Source: Pedobacter psychrodurus
GTDB lineage: Bacteria; Bacteroidota; Bacteroidia; Sphingobacteriales; Sphingobacteriaceae
NCBI RefSeq assembly: GCF_004331735.1
Contig: NZ_SJSO01000024.1
Span: forward strand, 27,195 to 91,194
Direction of reading: 5' to 3'
Length of the DNA stretch: 64,000 nt
Position 1 is the stretch's first letter. Each line of letters opens with the position of its first letter. Below, in pieces: positions 1 through 7,214 of the stretch. The translations under genes and the position numbers were made by a program. Under the pieces are notes generated by a model. The model was not told the DNA's origin. It did not search any database and saw only the letters and a program-made list of their open reading frames with translations.

Positions 1-1674
1 GCCTAATTTTTCATCTTGTGGATAATACATTTTCTCGATGATATCTGCCCATTCGGCAAATTCCTTTTGGTCGAAATTTAAGCTTTTTAACAGGCTGTTA
101 TATTTTTCAGGTTGCTGCGCCTTCACTACTCCGGCAGCCTCGGTTGCATACTTCATACACCATGTAGCCAAAATATTGGTGTACCAGTTGTTGTTTACGT
201 TGTTCTCGTACTCGTTTGGACCAGTTACGCCAAGCATTACATATTGCTGTTTATCGTTGCTCCAATTAACGCGTTGTTTCCAGAAACGGGCAATACCAAT
301 CAACACTTCTAAACCAAAATCAGAAAGATAACTTTCATCACCAGTGTAGCGAATGTAATTGAAAATGGCAAAAGCGATGGCGCCATTACGGTGGATTTCT
401 TCGAAAGTAATTTCCCATTCGTTGTGGCATTCCTCACCGTTCATCGTTACCATTGGATACAGTGCGGCACCATCTTTAAAACCTAATTTCGCTGCATTTT
501 CAATCGCTTTGCCTAATTGTTTATGGCGATACACCAACAGGTTTTTACTTACTTCCTGTGGAGCAGTTGCCAGGTAAAACGGCACACAATAAGCTTCGGT
601 ATCCCAATAGGTTGAGCCACCGTATTTTTCACCGGTGAAACCCTTCGGACCAATATTCAATCGATCATCTTTACCGGTATAGGTTTGAAAAAGCTGAAAA
701 ATATTGAAACGAATAGCCTGTTGGGCTGAAACATCACCTTCGATTATGATATCACTTTCTTCCCATTTGCTTGCCCAGGCTTCGGTTTGTTCTTTTAATA
801 AAGTATCAAAACCCTTGGCAGATGCTTTGGCAATTACCGATTTTGTTTCTTTTAAAAGTGATTCTTTTGGGTAATTTTCTGAAGATAAATTCGCCACGAT
901 TTTAACCAGAGTGATCTCTTCGTTTGCTTTAACATCAAGAGAAAAAGTTTGTCCAACGAATTTCTCTTTGCGAACTGGCTCTGGATTAATATCTAATTTC
1001 TCCGCAATTTTATACAGTTCGATATTACTCCCTGTACAAACTTCAAATTCTGTTTTCTTTGTCCTTAATTTGATGTAGGCTTCCGTTCCCGAAATTTCAT
1101 CTGTAATTTTATCCCAGAATTTTTCGTCGTAGTTACTGTCCTGATTTTTAACATCGCCATCAATAAAAGGCATTAATGTTAATTTACCATCGAAATTTAA
1201 TGGGGTAATGCTATAGCGGATTGCTCCTACCTCATCATCTGCAATGCTGCAAAAACGGGTAGATTTAACTTTTAGGGTTTTGCCGCTTTTTAATTTCGCT
1301 GTAAAAGTACGCTCTAAATATCCTGCATGCATATTCAGCACACGTTTAAAATCACTTACCTCAGCGGTTGCCAGATCAAGAATTTCATCGTCTAGTTTTA
1401 CTTCAATACCAACCCAGTTTGCCGCGTTTAGTACTTTGGCAAAATACTCCGGATACCCATTTTTCCACCAACCCACACGGGTTTTATCTGGATAATAAAC
1501 GCCTGCAACATAGTTCCCAAGTAAGGTCTCTCCGGTATAAGTTTCTTCAAAATTGGCGCGCTGGCCCATACGGCCATTACCCAAGCTGAAAATACTTTCC
1601 GAAATTTTATTTAAATGTGGATCAAAGCCTTCTTCGATAATATTCCACTCATCTGCTTTAATGTAGTTCTTCAT
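1..1674 (-). CDS. GH65 maltose phosphorylase, 3' end cut by window edge
   Basis: The reverse strand is open from an ATG at 1674 to base 1, giving the first 558 residues; the family is usually about 750-780 residues, so the C-terminal part lies outside the window. Residues TGPNEYE followed by an Asn-rich stretch and YTN match the GH65 catalytic region, and the Glu codon at 211-213 is residue 488, close to Glu487 described for Lactobacillus brevis maltose phosphorylase. A WDTEAYC motif is also typical of GH65. The enzyme should phosphorolyse maltose to glucose and beta-glucose-1-phosphate in the cytoplasm. The gene follows beta-phosphoglucomutase, which uses that product, and is last in the visible starch operon. 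Kojibiose or trehalose phosphorylase specificity cannot be excluded, but the Sus context favours maltose. No signal peptide is seen, as expected for a cytoplasmic enzyme. Confidence 0.9.
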   Translation of the reverse strand, partial: MKNYIKADEWNIIEEGFDPHLNKISESIFSLGNGRMGQRANFEETYTGETLLGNYVAGVYYPDKTRVGWWKNGYPEYFAKVLNAANWVGIEVKLDDEILDLATAEVSDFKRVLNMHAGYLERTFTAKLKSGKTLKVKSTRFCSIADDEVGAIRYSITPLNFDGKLTLMPFIDGDVKNQDSNYDEKFWDKITDEISGTEAYIKLRTKKTEFEVCTGSNIELYKIAEKLDINPEPVRKEKFVGQTFSLDVKANEEITLVKIVANLSSENYPKESLLKETKSVIAKASAKGFDTLLKEQTEAWASKWEESDIIIEGDVSAQQAIRFNIFQLFQTYTGKDDRLNIGPKGFTGEKYGGSTYWDTEAYCVPFYLATAPQEVSKNLLVYRHKQLGKAIENAAKLGFKDGAALYPMVTMNGEECHNEWEITFEEIHRNGAIAFAIFNYIRYTGDESYLSDFGLEVLIGIARFWKQRVNWSNDKQQYVMLGVTGPNEYENNVNNNWYTNILATWCMKYATEAAGVVKAQQPEKYNSLLKSLNFDQKEFAEWADIIEKMYYPQDEKLG

Positions 1675-1686
1675 CCTTTTTACTTT

Positions 1687-1787
1687 CGTCATTGCGAGGC
1701 ACGAAGCAATCTCCTTTCAGAGCTTTCATCCTCACAATTGATTTGAATTTCTTTCGTTTTAAGATTGCTTCGTGCCTCGCAATGACG
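1687..1787. repeat. REP-like palindromic element, copy 1
   Basis: Positions 1687-1712 and 1762-1787 form a perfect 26-bp inverted repeat (core CATTGCGAGGCACGAAGC) around a 49-base loop. It sits in the gap between the phosphorylase and pgmB genes. A second copy lies at 59913-60007. The size, structure and intergenic position fit a dispersed REP/BIME-like element; transcribed, it would form a strong hairpin that could stabilise or separate the two messages. Confidence 0.8.
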
Positions 1788-1799
1788 GCTTCAGCGAAC

Positions 1800-2486
1800 C
1801 TATAAATTCTCTAAATCTTTAACTGTTAATTTGTCTAATCCGCTTACAACCACATCTGCCTGGCTAAGCACACTTTTTTCGCCAATACCGATGGCTTTCA
1901 TTCCGCCTCTTTTTGCAGCTTCTACACCTGCAACAGCATCTTCAAAAACTACACATTCATCAGGTTTAAAGCCTAAAAGTTCAGCCCCTTTTAAAAATAC
2001 TTCTGGGTCGGGCTTTGATTTGGTGACCATGTTTCCGTCAACAATTTCATCGAAGAAATGGGCAAGGTCGGTTTTCTCTAAAATAATTCCTGAGTTTTTA
2101 CTTGCCGAGCCTAAAGCCAGTTTATAACCGGCTTTGTGAATCGCTGTTAAGAAATCAACCGTTCCGGGCAAAACTTCGGCCGGTGTCATCTTAGTAATCA
2201 TATCTACATACCAGCTATTTTTCAAACTAGCGAGTTCTTCCTTTTCAGTATCGGTTTTTTCTACTCCACCCCAGGCAAGGATTTTATTCAAACTTTCTAC
2301 GCGACTAACGCCTTTCAACTGTTCGTTCTGCTCTTCTGTAAAATCGAAACCCATGGTATTGGCCAAACGTTTCCAGGCTTTGTAGTGATAAACTGCGGTA
2401 TCTACCAGTACACCATCGAGGTCAAAAAGACAGGCTTTGATTTGAGATTTGAGATCTGAGATTTGAGATTTGAGATTTTCTTGCAT
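1800..2486 (-). CDS. pgmB: Beta-phosphoglucomutase (HAD superfamily)
   Basis: This 228-residue protein carries the HAD motif FDLDGVLVDT with nucleophile Asp22 and acid/base Asp24, a cap domain in about residues 35-110, and the later KSKPDPEVF and FEDAVAG motifs of subfamily I phosphomutases. It converts beta-glucose-1-phosphate to glucose-6-phosphate in the cytoplasm and works with the GH65 phosphorylase that follows it. The family normally starts only one or two residues before IKACLFDLDGV; here about 16 extra residues precede it and are encoded by a heptanucleotide repeat array just after the start codon. No nearer ATG exists, so the long start is kept. Copy-number change in the array would shift the reading frame. 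Function is confident; the exact N-terminus is less so. Confidence 0.9.
   Translation of the reverse strand: MQENLKSQISDLKSQIKACLFDLDGVLVDTAVYHYKAWKRLANTMGFDFTEEQNEQLKGVSRVESLNKILAWGGVEKTDTEKEELASLKNSWYVDMITKMTPAEVLPGTVDFLTAIHKAGYKLALGSASKNSGIILEKTDLAHFFDEIVDGNMVTKSKPDPEVFLKGAELLGFKPDECVVFEDAVAGVEAAKRGGMKAIGIGEKSVLSQADVVVSGLDKLTVKDLENL
2439..2478 (-). repeat. AAATCTC heptanucleotide tandem array in the pgmB start region
   Basis: Read on the minus strand, five 7-bp units (four AAATCTC and one AGATCTC variant, at 2472-2478, 2465-2471, 2458-2464, 2451-2457 and 2444-2450) plus a partial unit lie 8 bases after the pgmB ATG. Seven is not a multiple of three, so gain or loss of one unit changes the downstream frame. 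The array encodes a low-complexity KSQIS-type peptide. Confidence 0.85.
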
Positions 2487-2579
2487 CTTTATTATAATTT
2501 TTTAGTAAGTATCAGGTTTCAAGACGTAGCTTTATTTTTGGCAAATGGCAATTACCTTCCGCCTTAAACCTTCAACCTT

Positions 2580-4415
2580 TTACCTTAAATCAAACACCAG
2601 AGTGGTCTTAGCAGGTACTTTAATGTTTTTAAAATCGATGTTTTCGCCGGTAATTACATTTTTAGCAGCTGTAATGCCTGTTGTTCTTTCGGCAAAACGA
2701 TCAGTATTTAATATTTTTTCTTTTTCGGTATTGTTTACAATAACCATTACAGTTCCCTTTGGTTCGGTATTGTAGCGGAAATAAACATAAATATCATCCT
2801 GCGGAACAAACTGCATCAATTTTCCTGTTTGTAAAGCCGGACTTTTTTTACGGAAATTTGCCAGGGTTTTAACAAAGTTGAAGGCTTCATTCTCTTTGTT
2901 AGTCCGGCCATCGGTAATAAATTTGTTTTTTTTATCACCTTCCCAGCCACCAGGAAAATCGGAACGGATTAAACCATCGGGATTAGAAAAGTTTTTCATC
3001 AGGATTTCAGTTCCGTAGTACATTTCCGGAATGCCCCGCATGGTTAACAGGATGCTCATTCCCATTTTATATTTATCAAAATCTTCGCCAACCATCGAAT
3101 AGAATCGGCTCATATCGTGGTTATCTAAAAAGATGCAGTTGGTATTTGGGTTTTTATACAGGAAATCGTGGGCCAATGTTGCGTACAAACGATTAATTCC
3201 GTCTACCCAACCGTTTTTGCCGTTTATTCCTTCGTATATAGCATCTTTTAAAGTGGCATCGGTTATGCCCTGTAAGTGTGTATCAAAACCACGGTTAACG
3301 GTATTGCCACCAGTAAAAAAGGCCTGGTTAGCCACCGCGGTTACCAATGTTTCGCCAAAAACGGATAAATGCGGGAATTCTGCCTGAACTTTTAATGCCC
3401 AATCGGCCATATAAACCGGATCATTATATCCGTAAGTATCCAAACGTAAACCATCAATGCCAGCATATTCGATCCACCATATATGGTTTTGAGTTAGGTA
3501 GTTCTGCACATAAGGATTGGTCTGGTTTAAATCGGGCATTGAAGGCACAAACCAACCATCTAACATCTGTTTACGATCTGCCGCAGAGGCGTGTACATCC
3601 ATCACGGTCTGATCGCGGTAACTCGTTTGGGTGTATTTTGGCCATTGGTTTAACCAGCTTTTCATCGGTAAATCTTTATAAAACCAATGCTGCGTACCAA
3701 TATGGTTGTGTACGATATCTTTAATCACTTTTAATCCTTTGACATGGGCAATCTCTACATACTTTTTGTAAAGTGCATTCGTACCATAACGGGGATCTAT
3801 TTTATAGTGATCGGTTACCGCATAGCCGTGATAAGAAGCTTGTGGCATATCATTTTCTACTTCTGGAGTCATCCAAACTGTAGTTACACCTAAATCTTTC
3901 AGGTAATCGAGATGGTTAATTACGCCTTGTATATCGCCACCATGACGGTAATACATGCTATCGCGGTTTAATGCCGTTTCAGTTAAACCCTGAACCACAT
4001 CGTTGCTTTTATCGCCGTTCGAAAAACGATCGGGCATGAGCAGATAAATAAAATCTTTGTTGGTTACCCCTTGAATCCTACCCGCGCTTTTATTGCGGTT
4101 TTTTAATTCGTAAGTGTAACTGAATATCTTTTTGCCGTTTAGGGAGAAGTGGATTGGGAAACTTCCGGATTTTACGGTAGTGGTAAGTGTTAAATCGAGA
4201 AATAGATAATTGGGATTTTCTACTTTATTTACCTTAACGAGTTTAACCCCTGGATAAGTTAAGGTCACGGTGGTATTGGCAATGTTATCGCCGTGCACCA
4301 GCAATTGTAATTTAGGATTGTGCATCCCAACGTACCAGAACATCGGCTCTACACGCTCAAGCTTTTGGGCAAAGAGATTGCTACTGCTAAACAGTACGAT
4401 AAGGATAATGAACAT
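2580..4415 (-). CDS. susA: GH13 alpha-amylase / neopullulanase-like (SusA type)
   Basis: This is an exported amylase that should cut starch oligosaccharides arriving through SusCDE. Counting from the Met at 4415 (611 residues), a hydrophobic signal sequence ending LFAQ is followed by an N-terminal beta-sandwich of the cyclomaltodextrinase type (about 20-115) and the GH13 barrel. All conserved GH13 regions are present: DIVHNH (region I), GLRLD with nucleophile Asp326, FGETL with acid Glu355, and FLDNHD with Asp434. A beta-domain closes the protein. The frame is open to an ATG at 4514, which would add 33 residues unlike a signal peptide; the 4415 start is preferred, although its n-region lacks Lys/Arg, so the start is uncertain. 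The gene follows susE after a hairpin-containing gap. Confidence 0.88.
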   Translation of the reverse strand: MFIILIVLFSSSNLFAQKLERVEPMFWYVGMHNPKLQLLVHGDNIANTTVTLTYPGVKLVKVNKVENPNYLFLDLTLTTTVKSGSFPIHFSLNGKKIFSYTYELKNRNKSAGRIQGVTNKDFIYLLMPDRFSNGDKSNDVVQGLTETALNRDSMYYRHGGDIQGVINHLDYLKDLGVTTVWMTPEVENDMPQASYHGYAVTDHYKIDPRYGTNALYKKYVEIAHVKGLKVIKDIVHNHIGTQHWFYKDLPMKSWLNQWPKYTQTSYRDQTVMDVHASAADRKQMLDGWFVPSMPDLNQTNPYVQNYLTQNHIWWIEYAGIDGLRLDTYGYNDPVYMADWALKVQAEFPHLSVFGETLVTAVANQAFFTGGNTVNRGFDTHLQGITDATLKDAIYEGINGKNGWVDGINRLYATLAHDFLYKNPNTNCIFLDNHDMSRFYSMVGEDFDKYKMGMSILLTMRGIPEMYYGTEILMKNFSNPDGLIRSDFPGGWEGDKKNKFITDGRTNKENEAFNFVKTLANFRKKSPALQTGKLMQFVPQDDIYVYFRYNTEPKGTVMVIVNNTEKEKILNTDRFAERTTGITAAKNVITGENIDFKNIKVPAKTTLVFDLR

Positions 4416-4541
4416 TTTTTTAAATCCCTGCGCATTTGCGTGGACTTTAGTTTGAGCATTAAAGGAAGAAGGAATAATGGAAAGAAAGGTAGCAGAGGTA
4501 AGCGATTTGATCATGCTAAAACTTTTTAATGATTTTAAAAT

Positions 4542-4569
4542 CCTGCAGAAATCAAAAGATTTCTACAGG
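4542..4569 (-). terminator. Intergenic hairpin between susE and susA
   Basis: CCTGCAGAAATC at 4542-4553 pairs with GATTTCTACAGG at 4558-4569 (12 bp, one mismatch, loop of four). On the minus strand it lies 18 bases past the susE stop and is followed by an ATTTTAAAATC stretch with only a short T-run. It could be a weak terminator or an RNA-stability hairpin that lowers susA expression relative to susCDE. Confidence 0.45.
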
Positions 4570-4586
4570 AATAGTTTAGTTAATGA

Positions 4587-5585
4587 TTAATTTTTAACCA
4601 TGGTGTATGATCCGGTTTTACCATCAGCATTAACGGTTAAGGTTAAAGTATAGGTTCCGGCATCGGTTACCATGATATCAGCGCCATTGTTGCCGATACT
4701 GGTTGTCCAATCGTGGTTTAATCTGAATTTAAAAGCACCAGCTGTTAAAGCAATTTTAGCTTGCCAGGTACCTTTTCCATCATTAATAAATTTTAAATCG
4801 GTATCTACCGCCCAATTACTGCCAGGAATTGCATTACCAATAACAGACCAATAATCAGCTTTTGCAATGGTATAAGTTTTCTTATTTAAATCAACTGTGA
4901 GTAGTTTGAACTCTGCAGATACTGAACTGATATCGCCGCCAGAGGTACTGATTGTACCGCCACCAGCATCGCCATAAGCTACATCCCATTTTTTTTCTGG
5001 GGTAATTTTGAATGGGCTACCGTCAAACTTAATGATCCCTGTATAAACGCCATTACTGGTTAAGGATACCAAACTGTCAGCTGTTGCCGGATTCCAGCCC
5101 TGATAATTACCAGGTACATAAATCCATGCAGATGCTAAATATGGTGTAGCGGTTAAAGTAATTACATTTGAATAGGTCATGGCATTTGCTGCAGCACCCG
5201 ATTTCAACCTCACTTCTACCTGTGCTGGTGTACCGATGGTTGCACCAAGAGCTAACATCATGGTATTAAAATCGTTTACAGTTGGCGAATATGAAGTTGT
5301 ACTCACTACATACTCTTTAGGCGAAGCAAAGTTTTTTCCTTTAATATCAAACTGAATGGTAGACGTTACCGGTACGGTGTAACCTGTTACCGTTGATGCC
5401 GGAAATGTTAAGGATAACGCTGGCTTGGTTCCGTTTGCCTGTACCAAGCTTAAGCTAGTAGCCGAAGCGGTAAGTGTACCCGCAGGGCTAACATTCGAAA
5501 CAGTCTGCGTTTCGTCTTTTTTGCAAGACCAAAGCGATACCGCTAAACAGCATACCGCTAAGGATTTAAATAATATTGATTTCAT
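4587..5585 (-). CDS. susE: SusE-like starch-binding outer-membrane lipoprotein
   Basis: The 332-residue protein begins with a lipoprotein signal ending LWSC-KK, so it should be anchored in the outer membrane and probably surface exposed. An N-terminal Ig-like SusE domain (about 35-145) precedes two starch-binding modules of the SusE/SusF type (about 150-240 and 245-332), with Trp-rich strands such as NYQGWNP, KKWDVAYG and NHDWTTS that would stack on glucose rings. The gene lies 12 bp after susD and is part of the susCDE unit. It has no catalytic motif. SusF could be an equally valid name, since both share this architecture, but position directly after susD favours SusE. Confidence 0.88.
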   Translation of the reverse strand: MKSILFKSLAVCCLAVSLWSCKKDETQTVSNVSPAGTLTASATSLSLVQANGTKPALSLTFPASTVTGYTVPVTSTIQFDIKGKNFASPKEYVVSTTSYSPTVNDFNTMMLALGATIGTPAQVEVRLKSGAAANAMTYSNVITLTATPYLASAWIYVPGNYQGWNPATADSLVSLTSNGVYTGIIKFDGSPFKITPEKKWDVAYGDAGGGTISTSGGDISSVSAEFKLLTVDLNKKTYTIAKADYWSVIGNAIPGSNWAVDTDLKFINDGKGTWQAKIALTAGAFKFRLNHDWTTSIGNNGADIMVTDAGTYTLTLTVNADGKTGSYTMVKN

Positions 5586-5597
5586 ATGCGATGAAGA

Positions 5598-7202
5598 TTA
5601 ATAACCAGTGTTTTGAACCAGATTCGGATTTGCAATTAAATCGGCATTTGGAATCGGATATAGATTACGGTAAGCAGGCAAACTAGTACCAGCTTTTACG
5701 CCACCTTTAAACGGCCATAAATAAGTAGCTCCGGCAAATTTGCCATAACGGATTAAATCTGTACGGCGGTGTCCTTCCCAATAAAGCTCGCGACCTCTTT
5801 CATCTAAATAAAAATCAGTTGTTAAAGCAGCAGCAACAAGATTACCGCTGGTATTGCCATAAGCACGTTGACGTAAGGCGTTCACATAAGTTAAAGCTTG
5901 TGCTACTGACCCCCCCGAGCCTCCTCTGGCAACGGCTTCTCCATAAATAAGATACTGCTCTGCCAAACGGAAAAGGGCAAAATCTAAAGAACTGAATGTT
6001 CCGTTTAATGATGCAGGGGTGGTACCGCCTGATGTTAAATTTTTAAACTTGGTAACCTTTAAACCATCATTAGGATCTGAAATGGCATCTATTGTTGCCT
6101 TTGGGCCAACAAAAATACCACGTTTATCAATAGATCCAGTGGTATTTGGAAATAAGGCTGGCAAATTCTGACGGGTACGGTTACCCGCCCATCCACCAAG
6201 TGGCACTCCATAATCACTAGCCAGCATGCCTGCCGCATCGGCCGAGGCATACACCGCTGCATTGATCAGAAAAGTAGTACCTCCAAAGTTTGTTCCACTC
6301 ACACCATCATAATTAATGGTTAATATATTTTCGGTGTTTCCTATATTGTTATCTGCTTTGAACAGGTTGGCATAACTTGGGTTTAAAGCATAACTGGCTG
6401 CAATAACTTTGCTCGAATAAGTAATCGCTTCTGTATATTTTGCGGTACCGGCATAAACCTGGGCGTTTAAATATAATCTGGCCAATAATGCCCAATCTGC
6501 TCCTTTATCTGCACGGCCATACTCGTTAGCACGTGGCTCAGCAAGGTCGACTTCTATTGCTTTCAATTCTGATTCTACATAAGAAAACAATGCTGCACGC
6601 TGAATCTGTTTAGGGTTAACCTTTCCAATTTCATCGGCTTCAGTTACAAATGGCGGATTTCCAAATGCATCTAACAATACCCAATACTGGTAGGCACGTA
6701 AGAAACGGGCTTCTGCACGGTAACGTGCAACATTAGTTGCATCGGCTCCGGTAATATTACGGGAAGCCAATTTATCGGCAGTACTTTGGCGTAAATAATC
6801 GTTAACCAGGGTAATCTGCGAGATACTGCGTGAGTATAAACCTCTTAAAAACTGATTATCGGTAGACCAGGTAGCATTGTCTAATTCTGGAATGCCTGTA
6901 TCGCCCCAATTACATACCGCCTCATCTGTTACCAGCTCTTGAGAGGTCCAAAATAACCTTAAAAAATCTGCGAAACCTGAGTTTAAGCCACCAACATCAC
7001 TGTTATCTGAACCCGATGGACTTGTTAATCCATAATTTGCATATAACCTCACCAACTGTTGTTTGTAACCTGCAGGCGTAGCGTAAGCAATATCTGCTGT
7101 TACATCATTGGTTGGTGTTAGATTTAATGCTTCTTTTTTGCATGCGTTTAATGATAGCACTAAAACCGCCGATGCCAATATTATTTTAAATGAGTTTTTC
7201 AT
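5598..7202 (-). CDS. susD: SusD/RagB starch-binding lipoprotein
   Basis: The 534-residue protein has a lipoprotein signal with lipobox LNAC-KK at the N-terminus, followed by the helical tetratricopeptide-like SusD fold: N-terminal SusD-like region to about residue 220, and a C-terminal RagB/SusD domain ending in the typical R-x-LYPIP and ANPNLVQNTGY tail. SusD caps the SusC channel and binds the helical glucan at the cell surface. The gene starts 12 bp after susC, and its context with susE and amylase supports starch or maltodextrin as ligand. A run of seven C at about 5910-5916 encodes a Gly-Gly-Ser-Gly-Gly stretch. Nothing suggests inactivation. Confidence 0.93.
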   Translation of the reverse strand: MKNSFKIILASAVLVLSLNACKKEALNLTPTNDVTADIAYATPAGYKQQLVRLYANYGLTSPSGSDNSDVGGLNSGFADFLRLFWTSQELVTDEAVCNWGDTGIPELDNATWSTDNQFLRGLYSRSISQITLVNDYLRQSTADKLASRNITGADATNVARYRAEARFLRAYQYWVLLDAFGNPPFVTEADEIGKVNPKQIQRAALFSYVESELKAIEVDLAEPRANEYGRADKGADWALLARLYLNAQVYAGTAKYTEAITYSSKVIAASYALNPSYANLFKADNNIGNTENILTINYDGVSGTNFGGTTFLINAAVYASADAAGMLASDYGVPLGGWAGNRTRQNLPALFPNTTGSIDKRGIFVGPKATIDAISDPNDGLKVTKFKNLTSGGTTPASLNGTFSSLDFALFRLAEQYLIYGEAVARGGSGGSVAQALTYVNALRQRAYGNTSGNLVAAALTTDFYLDERGRELYWEGHRRTDLIRYGKFAGATYLWPFKGGVKAGTSLPAYRNLYPIPNADLIANPNLVQNTGY

Positions 7203-7214
7203 TGTCTTCTTCTA

